64,000 nt of DNA from assembly GCF_028867705.1 (NCBI RefSeq), contig NZ_CP066171.1:558001-622000 (forward strand), given 5' to 3'. Position 1 is the stretch's first letter, and the number at the start of each line of letters is the position of its first letter. A program made the position numbers and the translations under genes. Positions 38,479 to 46,058 of this stretch are shown one piece after another. The notes under the pieces were generated by a model. That model worked only from the letters and a program-made list of their open reading frames with translations. It did not search any database and was not told the DNA's origin. Source of the stretch: Thermoleophilum album. Lineage in GTDB: Bacteria; Actinomycetota; Thermoleophilia; Solirubrobacterales; Thermoleophilaceae.

Positions 38479-38513
38479 CGGACGTATGTCCGCTTCGCTC
38501 AAAAACGAGCGAG
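38479..38513 (+). terminator. Two small hairpins after smpB
   Basis: CGGAC-gtat-GTCCG (38479-38492) and TTCGCTC-aaaaac-GAGCGAG (38494-38513) are adjacent, about 40 bases after the smpB stop. Neither has a T-run; transcript-end stabilisation or termination is plausible. Confidence 0.35.
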
Positions 38514-38530
38514 ACACGCCGAGATAATGC

Positions 38531-38650
38531 ATACTGAGAACCCAGGGAGAGAGTCGATGCCCGCCTTGTCAGCCGCGCAGCGCGAGGAAGGAAGTCCGGC
38601 AGCAGGCGGGTAAGGCTCGTTGCCGCTTCACAAGGCCGAACAGTGACAAG
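38531..38650 (+). promoter_or_regulatory. Candidate structured leader of the HD-GYP gene with an 18-residue upstream ORF
   Basis: A possible -10 (CATACT, 38530-38535) precedes an ATG at 38557 with AGGGAGAG upstream; it encodes MPALSAAQREEGSPAAGG and stops at 38613. In the RNA CCCGCC (38560-38565) pairs with GGCGGG (38605-38610), and CTTGTCA (38565-38571) is perfectly complementary to TGACAAG (38644-38650), which overlaps the GTG start of the next gene. The two pairings interlock like a pseudoknot or switch. The middle contains GAGGAAGGAAGTCCGG, which resembles the conserved J3/4 segment of RNase P RNA, but the rest does not. Confidence 0.4.
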
Positions 38651-40010
38651 CCCCACACCGCCCGACAGCCCCAAAACGCACCCGGACCGGCTCGGGCCAG
38701 CGCAGGGATCGGACAAGGGCGGTAACCACGCACCCACCGCCGGGGGCACCGCCGCGACAAATGGAAACGGCTCGAGCCGCAGGGGCGACCGTTCGCGAGC
38801 CGATGTCGTCGCGGCGGCACTCGACCATGGGGGCGGTGTTCTGAACTATCGCGCGGTCGGTGGGCACGATCGCAACGGCAACGGCTACGGGAACGGGCTG
38901 GGTACCTTCGCCCGAACCGCCGAGTCGATGCTCGCGACGGCGTCGCGTCTCTGCGAGGAACTGGCCCCGCTCAACGACCAGACCGATATCGCCCAAGCCG
39001 CGGTGTCGGCGCTGTACGACGACTTCGAGCTGTTGATCGCCGCGATCTTGCGGCTCGACGAGTCCAGCCGGAGGCTACGCCTTGTCGCCGCAACGGGCCG
39101 CCTCGTCGACGAGTACCGGCGCGCGGGCAGGCCGGTCGCGTGGGAGCAGTCGATCGAGGAAGGCGTGAACGGTCGCGTCGCGCGCACCGGGGAGCCGGCG
39201 CTCCTCGTCGACACCGACGGCGACCCAGACTTCATCTTCGTGCCCGGGGCACTGCGCGCCCGGTCGGCGGTCGCGGTGCCGATCCGCGTCGAGGGGCGCG
39301 TCTGGGGCGTGCTCGACCTCGAGTCGGCCGAGAAAGGCGCCTTCGGCAAGGCCGACCTGCTGCTCGCCGAGACGGTCGCCTCGCAGGTCGGGGCGGCGCT
39401 CCACTACGCAGAGCTCTTCGAGCGCTTCGAGCGCACCCTGACGAGCACGATCGCGGTGCTCTGTGACGCGCTCGAGGCCAAAGACCCCTACACCGCTGAG
39501 CACGCGCGCGACGTGGCCGACCTTGCCGAGGCGGTGGGCGAGGAGCTTGGCATCCGCGGCGACGAGATGCGCTGGCTGCGTTACGCGGCGCTCCTGCACG
39601 ACGTCGGGAAGATCGGCATCCGCGAGGAGATCCTGCGCAAGCCCGGCCGCCTCACCGAAGAGGAGTTCGAGGAGATGAAAAAGCACTCCGAGATCGGGGC
39701 CCGCATGCTCGAGCGGATCCCGGGCTTCGGTCCGGTGCTGATCCTCGTGCGCGCGGCGCACGAGCGTTGGGATGGGCGCGGTTATCCCGACGGACTCGTC
39801 GGCGAGGACATTCCGCTCGGCGCCCGCGTCATCGCCGTCTGCGACGCCTTCCACGCGATGACCTCCGACCGCCCCTATCGCAAGGCGCTCTCCGAGGAAG
39901 AAGCAAAAGCCGAGATGCGCCGCTGCGCCGGCACCCAGTTCGACCCGCGCGTCGTCGACGCGTTGCTGGCGGTGCTGGAGCGCGAGGCGGTCGCGGGCTC
40001 CACGCTCTGA
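38643..40010 (+). CDS. GAF and HD-GYP domain protein (probable cyclic-di-GMP phosphodiesterase)
   Basis: 455 residues. About 95 residues of Gly/Asn-rich, probably disordered sequence lead to a GAF domain at about 110-255 (AAILRLDESSRRLRLVAATG, VPIRVEGRVWGVLDLES). The HD-GYP domain follows: AHARDVADL-like region (EHARDVADLAEAV), metal HD in LLHDVGKIGIREE near 318, KKHSEIGARML, HERWDGRGYPDGL near 380, and VCDAFHAMTSDRPYR. The GYP triad is intact, so hydrolysis of c-di-GMP is likely. No membrane segments; a cytosolic sensor. GTG 38643 lies at the end of a structured leader; a later start is possible. Confidence 0.86.
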   Translation: MTSPTPPDSPKTHPDRLGPAQGSDKGGNHAPTAGGTAATNGNGSSRRGDRSRADVVAAALDHGGGVLNYRAVGGHDRNGNGYGNGLGTFARTAESMLATASRLCEELAPLNDQTDIAQAAVSALYDDFELLIAAILRLDESSRRLRLVAATGRLVDEYRRAGRPVAWEQSIEEGVNGRVARTGEPALLVDTDGDPDFIFVPGALRARSAVAVPIRVEGRVWGVLDLESAEKGAFGKADLLLAETVASQVGAALHYAELFERFERTLTSTIAVLCDALEAKDPYTAEHARDVADLAEAVGEELGIRGDEMRWLRYAALLHDVGKIGIREEILRKPGRLTEEEFEEMKKHSEIGARMLERIPGFGPVLILVRAAHERWDGRGYPDGLVGEDIPLGARVIAVCDAFHAMTSDRPYRKALSEEEAKAEMRRCAGTQFDPRVVDALLAVLEREAVAGSTL

Positions 40011-40108
40011 GCTGCTCTGACGTGAGATCGAGCGCCGCGCGAGCGTGCGACGCCCGCCCGGGGTCGTAGCGGGCGCCTTCGCTCGCCGCTACCATCGACC
40101 GTGCCTCT

Positions 40109-40469
40109 GGGGACGACTGGCTTCGACGTGGGCGTCCGTGGGGGCAGTTGCGAGCCGAGGTTCCCGGTCGGCCTCGTAAAACAACCGGGGAAAAAGCAAG
40201 TGCGGACCGTAACCACGAGTTCGCCCTCGCCGCTTAGTTAGACGGTGAGGTGTCGACCCGGCGCTCGGCCCGTGGCGCCGGGGTCGGCATCAGCTAACGG
40301 GCTCGCCCGCCCCGGGCGCCTCCGGCGGGGCGGGGACACGAAACGGGGGCTGGTCCCGCGCAAGCCGGCCGGCGCGGCGAGCGCGGGGCGAGAGCGAAGC
40401 GCCGGCTACGCTCGTAGACGCTGCCCTGTCACGCGTCCGCGGACCCGGGTTCGACTCCCGGCGTCTCCA
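40109..40469 (+). ncRNA. ssrA: Transfer-messenger RNA (tmRNA)
   Basis: The 5' end GGGGACGACTGGCTTCGACG and the 3' T-arm GGACCCGGGTTCGACTCCCG followed by gcgtctcc are the hallmark tRNA-like ends; GGGGACG pairs with CGTCTCC through seven bases with one G-U. The tag reading frame resumes at GCA after a GAAAAA stretch (about 40193) and reads ASADRNHEFALAA then TAG, ending with the usual ALAA degradation signal. CCA is not encoded. The total is about 361 nucleotides, normal for one-piece tmRNA. A TACCAT box lies at 40090-40095. It rescues stalled ribosomes with SmpB. Confidence 0.95.
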
Positions 40470-40470
40470 C

Positions 40471-41292
40471 TTGTCTCGGCGCGGCGCGGCCACTCGCTCC
40501 TTCGAACTGCGGAACGTCGTCGTCGAGCGGGCTGGGCGCCCCGTACTGCACGACGTAAGCGCGACGCTGCCGGCCGGCAGCGTCGCGGTGTTCGGCCCGT
40601 CCGGCGCCGGCAAGTCGACGCTGCTGCGACTCCTCAACCGGCTGCTCGAACCGTCGCGCGGCGCGGTCCTCTACGCCGGCCGCGACGTCCGCGAGCTCGA
40701 CCCGCGCGCGCTTCGCCGCCGCGTCGCGCTCGTTCCGCAACTGCCCGCGCTCGAGCCGACGACCGTCGCCGAAAACCTCTTGCTCGGTTTGCGGTTCGCC
40801 GACGCCGGCGGTCGGCTCGGGCGCAGGCGGTGGGCGCCCCTGCGCGAGCTCGTGCCGGCCCTTCGGGCGCGGCGGCACCCCGGCGTGCGCACACGCGCCG
40901 CGACGAGCGGAGCCGCAGCGCAAACAAACGGTGCGCCGGCGCCGCTGCTGGAGGCACTGCTCGAAAGCGTCGGCCTCGATCCTGCCTACCTGTGGCGGTC
41001 GGCCGAGCAGCTGTCGGTGGGACAGCAGCAGCGTGTGATGATCGCCCGCGCACTGGCGCTCGAGCCGGAAGTGCTGCTGCTCGACGAACCGACAGCCGCG
41101 CTCGACGCCGAAGCGCGCAACCTCGTCGAGGAGACGCTTGTGCGACTGCGCGCGGAGCGCGGCATCGCGCTCGTGCTCGTCAGCCACGACCGCGCCCAGG
41201 TCGAGCGTCTCTGCGACTGGGTGGTAGCGCTCGCGGACGGCGCCGTCGTCGCAGAGGGGCCCGTCGGTACGGTCCTTCCGAGCAGCGCTTGA
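40471..41292 (+). CDS. fetA: ABC transporter ATPase, FetA/YbbL-like
   Basis: 273 residues with Walker A FGPSGAGKST, VPQLPALEPTTVAENLLLGL, signature QLSVGQQQRVMIARAL, Walker B LLLDEPTAALDAEA and VSHDRAQVE. A Gly/Ala/Arg-rich insert of about 40 residues (from about 118) interrupts the helical domain. The partner gene directly downstream encodes FetB, so the pair is a FetAB-type exporter (iron in E. coli). The start is TTG 40471, one base after the mature tmRNA 3' region, so it may be expressed from the ssrA transcript after processing. Alternatives within frame are poor. Confidence 0.82.
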   Translation: MSRRGAATRSFELRNVVVERAGRPVLHDVSATLPAGSVAVFGPSGAGKSTLLRLLNRLLEPSRGAVLYAGRDVRELDPRALRRRVALVPQLPALEPTTVAENLLLGLRFADAGGRLGRRRWAPLRELVPALRARRHPGVRTRAATSGAAAQTNGAPAPLLEALLESVGLDPAYLWRSAEQLSVGQQQRVMIARALALEPEVLLLDEPTAALDAEARNLVEETLVRLRAERGIALVLVSHDRAQVERLCDWVVALADGAVVAEGPVGTVLPSSA

Positions 41293-41310
41293 AGCCGCGA
41301 TCATCCCGGC

Positions 41311-42141
41311 ATGTCCGCGCCAGTGCTAGGCGGTCCGCTCACGGCTGTCGTCGGCGGTCACATCGGGTTCGAGCGCGTGCTGGCCGCACTCGCGCTGGTC
41401 GCGCTCGCCGCCGCTGTGTCGCGCTGGCAGCAGGCGGCGCTCGAGCGCGAGATCGCCGTCGCGGTGTTGCGTGCGTTCGTGCAGCTGACGGCGATCGGCT
41501 TCGTCATCCACCTCATCTTCGGCTCGCGCAGCCTGCTCTTCGTCGCTGCGCTGCTGTGTGTGATGGTCGCTTTCGGTGCGCTCACAGCGAGGCGACGAGC
41601 GCGCGCCCTCCCCGGCGTGCTGCCCGATCTTCTGTTGGCGCTCGCTGTCAGTGCGGCGTCGACGCTAGGCGCGGCGCTCGCGCTTGGCATCTTCCCGTCT
41701 GACGCGCGTGCGCTCGTGCCGGTCGGCGGGATGGTCGTGGGGAACGCGATGACCGCAGCAGCGGTAGCGCTCGACCGGCTCGCGGCCGAGGTCGCGGCGC
41801 AGCGCGCGCGGCTCGAAGCGCGCCTCGCGCTTGGCGCGTCCGCGACCGTAGCGCTGCGCCCGGCCGTCCGCGCGGCTCTGCGGGCAGGGATGATCCCGCT
41901 CGTCGACTCGACCAAGACCACCGGCTTGATCTTCTTCCCGGGGACGATGGTCGGGATGCTCGTCGCCGGTGCCGAGCCGCTCGACGCCGTGCGCCTGCAG
42001 CTGATCCTGCTCTATCTCGTGCTCGGGGCGGTGGCCACGAGCTCGCTCCTCGCGCTCGTGCTTGTGCGCCGGCGCCTCATACAGCCCGGCGAGCGGATCC
42101 GCGAGCTCGCCGGGCGTCCCTGGACGCCGTCCGTGCGCTAA
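41311..42141 (+). CDS. fetB: FetB/YbbM (UPF0014) membrane permease
   Basis: 276 residues with six to seven membrane spans. The family core is clear: LRAFVQLTAIGFVIHLIF, the PVGGMVVGNAMTAAAVALDRL segment, and VDSTKTTGLIFFPGTMVGMLVAGAEP, which is the signature of this family. ATG 41311 is 18 bases after fetA. It forms the membrane part of the FetAB exporter; in E. coli loss raises sensitivity to oxidative stress through excess iron. The next gene starts three bases after the stop. Confidence 0.92.
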   Translation: MSAPVLGGPLTAVVGGHIGFERVLAALALVALAAAVSRWQQAALEREIAVAVLRAFVQLTAIGFVIHLIFGSRSLLFVAALLCVMVAFGALTARRRARALPGVLPDLLLALAVSAASTLGAALALGIFPSDARALVPVGGMVVGNAMTAAAVALDRLAAEVAAQRARLEARLALGASATVALRPAVRAALRAGMIPLVDSTKTTGLIFFPGTMVGMLVAGAEPLDAVRLQLILLYLVLGAVATSSLLALVLVRRRLIQPGERIRELAGRPWTPSVR

Positions 42142-42143
42142 AC

Positions 42144-43112
42144 GTGGCGGGCATGAAAGCGGCGATCGTCGAGAGCTACAGAGAGCGACCGCGCCTGCGC
42201 GACGACTGGCCCGAACCGTCGGGCGACGGCGAGCGCCAAGTGCTAGCGGTGCGCGCAGCCGGCCTCAACCCTGTCGACCTGCACATCGCCAGCGGCCGCT
42301 TCTACGCCGGCGCGCCGCCGACTCCGTACGTTCCCGGCCGCGAAGGCGTGGTCGAGCTGCCCGACGGCGGTTTGGCCTGGAGCGACCAGCTCGACCAGCG
42401 CTTCGGCTCCCTCGCCGAGCGCACCCTCGTCGATCCCGCCCTCACCGTTCCGCTGCCCCGCGGCTTGGGCGAAGCACAAGCGCTCTGCTTCGGGATCGCC
42501 GGGATCGCCGCGTGGTGCGCGCTCGAGCGGCGCGCGCAGCTGCGGCCCGGGGAGCGGGTGCTGGTGCTCGGCGCCGGTGGGCTGGTAGGACAGATCGGCG
42601 TGCAGGCGGCGCGCCTCCTCGGTGCCGGTCGCGTCGTCGCCGCCAGCAGACGCACGGCCGCGCTCGAGCGGGCGCGCGCGCTCGGTGCTGACGCCGGCGT
42701 GGCGATCCCCGCCGCCGATGACTGGGAGAGTTTCGCCGCCGCCCTGCGCCAGGCGGAGCCCGACGGTTTCGATGTCGTGCTCGATCCGGTGTGGGGGGCG
42801 CCCGCTCGCGCTGCGCTCGAGAACCTCGCCAGCGGCGGCCGCCTCGTCCAGGTCGGCAACGCCGCGGCGCCCGAGCAGCCGATCGCTGCCGGCACGTTGC
42901 GCGGGCGCGTAGCGGATGTGCTCGGCTACACGAACTTCGCGCTGCCTTGGCCCGTCAAGCGCGGCGCCTTCCTGCGCATGTGCGCCGAGCACCTCGCCGG
43001 CAACCTCGAGGCGCCCTACGAGGAAGTGCCCCTGGACCGGATAGGCGAGGCGTGGGATCGCCAGCGCCAAGGACCGGCCGTCAAACTCGTCGTGCGACCC
43101 CACGCCAGCTAG
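42144..43112 (+). CDS. Zinc-independent MDR-type alcohol dehydrogenase / quinone oxidoreductase
   Basis: Medium-chain dehydrogenase fold of 322 residues: GroES-like N-terminus with VRAAGLNPVDLHIASGRFY and PYVPGREGVVEL, then VLVLGAGGLVGQIGVQAARLLGA as the NADPH-binding loop, ALGADAGVA and GRLVQVGNAA. It lacks the structural Cys4 zinc site and the catalytic zinc ligands, so it belongs with quinone or enone reductases. GTG 42144 is three bases after the fetB stop. Substrate unknown. Confidence 0.84.
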   Translation: MAGMKAAIVESYRERPRLRDDWPEPSGDGERQVLAVRAAGLNPVDLHIASGRFYAGAPPTPYVPGREGVVELPDGGLAWSDQLDQRFGSLAERTLVDPALTVPLPRGLGEAQALCFGIAGIAAWCALERRAQLRPGERVLVLGAGGLVGQIGVQAARLLGAGRVVAASRRTAALERARALGADAGVAIPAADDWESFAAALRQAEPDGFDVVLDPVWGAPARAALENLASGGRLVQVGNAAAPEQPIAAGTLRGRVADVLGYTNFALPWPVKRGAFLRMCAEHLAGNLEAPYEEVPLDRIGEAWDRQRQGPAVKLVVRPHAS

Positions 43113-43156
43113 GGAAAGCTCGCCGGCTGCGCGCGGTTACACGACAGCGACTGGTG

Positions 43157-43162
43157 TAACGT
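43157..43162 (+). promoter_or_regulatory. -10-like box (TAACGT) before the hydrolase
   Basis: TAACGT ends seven bases before GTG 43170, no ribosome binding site; a leaderless start is likely. Confidence 0.42.
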
Positions 43163-43169
43163 TCCGCTC

Positions 43170-44060
43170 GTGGCGGAGAGCTTCGCCAAGATCGGCTCGA
43201 TCGAGCTTTGTTACGAGGACCTCGGTCCCGCCGACGGCGAGCCGCTGCTGCTCGTCATGGGGCTCGGCTTGCAGCTCGTCCACTGGGAGGACGGCTTCTG
43301 CGAGCTGCTGCGCGAGCGTGGCTTTCGCGTCGTCCGCTTCGACAACCGCGACGCCGGCCGCTCGTCGAAGATCAAGGGCGGACCGCGACCGAACATCGCG
43401 CGGGCGCTAGTCGGCGACCGCCGCGTCGCCGCCTACAGCCTCTCGGACATGGCGCGCGACGCCGTCGGTCTGCTCGACCACCTCGGCATCGAGCGTGCCC
43501 ACGTCGTCGGTGCTTCGATGGGCGGGATGATCGGACAGCTGATGGCGATCGAGCACCCGCAACGTGTCGCGTCGCTGTGTTCGATCATGTCGAGCGCCGG
43601 CCGCCGCACCGACCTGCCGCGCCTGCGCGCGCTCGGCGCGCTGCTGGCGCGCCCGCCGCGCGAGCGCGACCGCTTCGTAGCGCACATGGAGCGGATCTTC
43701 AGGGTGATCGGATCGCCGGCCTACCCGACACCGCGCGAACGGCTGCGCGAGCTGGCCGCGATCGCCTACGACCGCGGCCACAGCACGGCCGGCACCGCCC
43801 GCCAGCTGGTCGCGATCCTCACGGCGCCGTCGCGGGTGCGGCGGCTGCGCGCCGTGCAGGTGCCCACGCTCGTGGTGCACGGCGGCGCCGACCCGCTCGT
43901 GCCGCCACGGGCCGGGCGCGCTGTCGCTGTCGCCGTGCCGGGCGCGCGCTACGTCGAGTTCGCCGGCATGGGTCACGACCTGCCGCGCGAGCTCTGGCCC
44001 GAGATCGTCGACCACATTGCCGCCAACACCCGGCGCGCGACCGCCTCCGCGGCAGCCTAG
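43170..44060 (+). CDS. Alpha/beta hydrolase
   Basis: 296 residues: LLLVMGLGLQLVHW (oxyanion loop), RFDNRDAGRSSK, nucleophile in VVGASMGGMIGQLMA, acid in VHGGADPLVPP and His in EFAGMGHDLPRELW. The RFDNRD pattern is typical of the esterase/aclacinomycin-methylesterase branch of this superfamily. No signal peptide. It is separately transcribed from the upstream oxidoreductase gene. Confidence 0.88.
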   Translation: MAESFAKIGSIELCYEDLGPADGEPLLLVMGLGLQLVHWEDGFCELLRERGFRVVRFDNRDAGRSSKIKGGPRPNIARALVGDRRVAAYSLSDMARDAVGLLDHLGIERAHVVGASMGGMIGQLMAIEHPQRVASLCSIMSSAGRRTDLPRLRALGALLARPPRERDRFVAHMERIFRVIGSPAYPTPRERLRELAAIAYDRGHSTAGTARQLVAILTAPSRVRRLRAVQVPTLVVHGGADPLVPPRAGRAVAVAVPGARYVEFAGMGHDLPRELWPEIVDHIAANTRRATASAAA

Positions 44061-44103
44061 CTCTCGAGACAGGGGACGCAACCGCCCGCGGCCAGCGCAG
44101 GTC

Positions 44104-44139
44104 CAAGCCCCGCAGGGGGTCCGAGCCCCGCAGGGCTTG
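44104..44139. terminator. Repeat-built hairpin between convergent genes
   Basis: CAAGCCC (44104-44110) pairs with GGGCTTG (44133-44139); between them is an 18-19-base direct duplication (gtccaagccccgcaggg, gtccgagccccgcaggg). It lies between the hydrolase and the convergent sigma factor and may terminate both. Confidence 0.45.
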
Positions 44140-44165
44140 TCCCGAACGCCGTTGCCGGGCGGGCT

Positions 44166-45341
44166 CTAGGCCGCGTCGCGCAGCTCGGCGAGCGCCTTGT
44201 CGTCGGCGAGGCGCTGCAGCGCGCGCCGTTCGAGTTCGCGCACCTTGCGCTCCGAGAGCCCCAAGCGCCGGCCGGTCTCGGCGATCGAGCCCGGCTGGTC
44301 GCGACCGATACCGAAGCGCAGCGTCACCACCTTGCGCTCGGCTTCCGGAAGCTCGGCGACCTTGCGCCGCAGAAGCTCGTGCGAGAGGCGCGAGGCGACG
44401 ACCTCGTCGGGACCCTCTTCGTCGCGCGCGATGAGCTCGCCGAGAGAGGTGTCGCCGTCCTCGCCGACGCCCTGGTCGAGGCTCGTCGGCGTGCGGTCGG
44501 CGCGCAGGATCTCTTCCACCTCCTCGAGCGGCAGCCCGACCTCGTCGGCAATCTCCTCGAGCCGCGGCGAGCGACCGAGCTGGGCGGAGAGCTTGCGCTC
44601 GGCCTCGACGATCTTGCGCGCCTGGGCGCCGATGTGTACCGGCAAGCGCACGGTGCGGGAGGAGTTGGCGAGCCCGCGCCCGATCGCCTGCCGGATCCAC
44701 AGCGTGCCGTAGGTCGAGAACTTGAAGCCCTTGCGCCAGTCGAACTTCTCGACGGCGCGGATCAAGCCGAGCATGCCCTCCTGGATCAGGTCGGGGAGTG
44801 GCAGCCCCTGACCCTGGTAGCGGCGGGCGACCGAGATCACCAGCCGCAGGTTCGAGTTGATCATCCGCTCCTTGGCGGCGAGGTCGCCGCGCTCGATCCG
44901 CTTCGCCAGCTCGATCTCCTCCTCGGCTGTGAGCAGCGGATACTTGCGCGCCTCGGCGAAGAAGAGCTGGAGCGTGTCGGTGGTGTCGGGCGTCTCGGCC
45001 TGTGCGGCCTGCAGCAGGCGCTCGAGCGCCGTCGCTCCGGTTTCGTCCTCGTCCTCGCCTTCGGCACCCGACTCGTCCTCGCCGAGCAGGTCGTCGTCGA
45101 CCTCGTCGGGGCTGTCGAGCTCGGCGGCTACGGGTGCGAGCTCGAGCTCGTCGACAGTCAGCTCCTCGTCGTCTTCGTAGCGGCTGACCGAAACGGCCGC
45201 TTCGTCGTCGAGTTCGTAGGAACGATCGATAGCGACCGTTTCCCGGTCGAGCGTGAACGTGTCGTCGCGGATGTCGTACTCCTCTTGTTCGATGGTTCGA
45301 TTCACGTCGAAGTGTAGCGGATGTGCGGTACCCCTGCTCAC
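44166..45341 (-). CDS. RNA polymerase sigma-70 family factor (RpoD/group 1-2 type)
   Basis: 391 residues. The first 120 are highly acidic (runs of Asp/Glu) in place of a recognisable region 1.1. Region 1.2 begins TLQLFFAEARKYPLLTAEEE; region 2 has INSNLRLVISVARRYQGQGL, PDLIQEGMLGLIRAVEKFDW and FKFSTYGTLWIRQAIGRGLA; region 3 PVHIGAQARKIVEAER; region 4 ELPEAERKVVTLRFGIG and ETGRRLGLSERKVRELERRA. It may be the housekeeping factor or a close paralogue. The start is uncertain: GTG 45341, or GTG 45305, which follows a TACACT box by five bases. Convergent with the upstream hydrolase. Confidence 0.9.
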   Translation of the reverse strand: MSRGTAHPLHFDVNRTIEQEEYDIRDDTFTLDRETVAIDRSYELDDEAAVSVSRYEDDEELTVDELELAPVAAELDSPDEVDDDLLGEDESGAEGEDEDETGATALERLLQAAQAETPDTTDTLQLFFAEARKYPLLTAEEEIELAKRIERGDLAAKERMINSNLRLVISVARRYQGQGLPLPDLIQEGMLGLIRAVEKFDWRKGFKFSTYGTLWIRQAIGRGLANSSRTVRLPVHIGAQARKIVEAERKLSAQLGRSPRLEEIADEVGLPLEEVEEILRADRTPTSLDQGVGEDGDTSLGELIARDEEGPDEVVASRLSHELLRRKVAELPEAERKVVTLRFGIGRDQPGSIAETGRRLGLSERKVRELERRALQRLADDKALAELRDAA

Positions 45342-45654
45342 CTTCCGTAAGTGACGCTATAGGTTACGAAACGTACGTTCGAGCGTCAGGTTGCGATCAC
45401 CTGCTCCGCGCCTTCACCGAGTCGCCAAATCACGACGCCACACGAACGCGGTCGAGCGAACAGCGAGCTGGGTCCGCGCGGGCAGGGCGCCCGGTCCTGA
45501 GCTCCCCGACACCTACCATCGGCAGCCGCGCGCGAAACTCGAGCCCCGCTGCACGCCTTTCGTAGGCGTGGTCGCGGACAGTCAAGCGAGCGCGCCGCCG
45601 TCCCGAGGAATACACTGACACCAGGTTCGGGAACGGACCGGAGGTCCCCCAAAG
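45342..45654. other. Divergent control region, sigma factor / HesB-like gene
   Basis: About 310 bases without a convincing gene. It contains a TATAGC box reading toward the sigma factor (45356-45361 on the minus strand), a near-palindrome with an ACGTACGT core at 45367-45381, a TACACT box at 45611-45616 and the ccggaggt ribosome binding site for the HesB-like gene. Confidence 0.5.
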
Positions 45655-45936
45655 ATGCTCACCATTACCGGCAGCGCGGCGGAAGCGATCAGGGGCGTAC
45701 TGGCCACAGTCAACGCCCAGAACCGCGCGGTCATGCGCGTCTGTTCGCGCGGCGACGGGTGGGATCTGGCACTCGCGCCACCCGCCCCCGACGACGCGGT
45801 CGTTCGGGAGCGCGGCGTCGAGGTCTACATCGAGCGAGCGGTCGAACCGCAGCTGCGCGACAAGGTTCTGGACGCCTGCATCCACTGCGGCACGGTGCGC
45901 TTCTCGTTTGCCGACAAGCGCGCCAAAGCGGCATAG
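45655..45936 (+). CDS. HesB/IscA-like fold protein lacking the usual cysteines
   Basis: 93 residues. MLTITGSAAEAIRGVL at the start and GVEVYIERAVEPQLRDKVLD follow the A-type iron-sulfur carrier pattern, but the conserved single Cys and the C-terminal Cys-x-Cys are absent; only CIHCG remains in that area. This matches a cysteine-poor HesB-like group common in actinobacteria whose role is unknown. The ATG has gaccggaggt upstream. Cytoplasmic by composition. Confidence 0.6.
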   Translation: MLTITGSAAEAIRGVLATVNAQNRAVMRVCSRGDGWDLALAPPAPDDAVVRERGVEVYIERAVEPQLRDKVLDACIHCGTVRFSFADKRAKAA

Positions 45937-46046
45937 GAAGGCCATCCAGCGACGGGACGGGCGTCGCTCGTCGGCGGCGACGGCCGCCACCAAGTGGTCG
46001 CCGCGTCGCAGCGCCTACCCAGCCGCGCGCACGACGCTGCTCGCAC

Positions 46047-46052
46047 TACGCT
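46047..46052 (+). promoter_or_regulatory. -10-like box (TACGCT) before the PRTase-archease gene
   Basis: TACGCT ends six bases before GTG 46059 with no ribosome binding site. It supports this start over the much longer open frame. Confidence 0.45.
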
Positions 46053-46058
46053 CGCTAC

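Noticed and set aside
38557-38650. RNase P RNA because of GAGGAAGGAAGTCCGG
   Set aside because: Only one conserved segment matches; the remaining catalytic core motifs are missing and the downstream sequence is coding.
40245-41702. 485-codon plus-strand frame over tmRNA and FetA
   Set aside because: It runs through the tmRNA body and is out of frame with the ABC ATPase motifs; Arg/Ala-rich noise.
45367-45381. LexA (SOS) box upstream of the sigma factor
   Set aside because: CGAA...TTCG with an ACGTACGT core is one base longer than the actinobacterial consensus and lacks the exact CGAAC-N4-GTTCG form.
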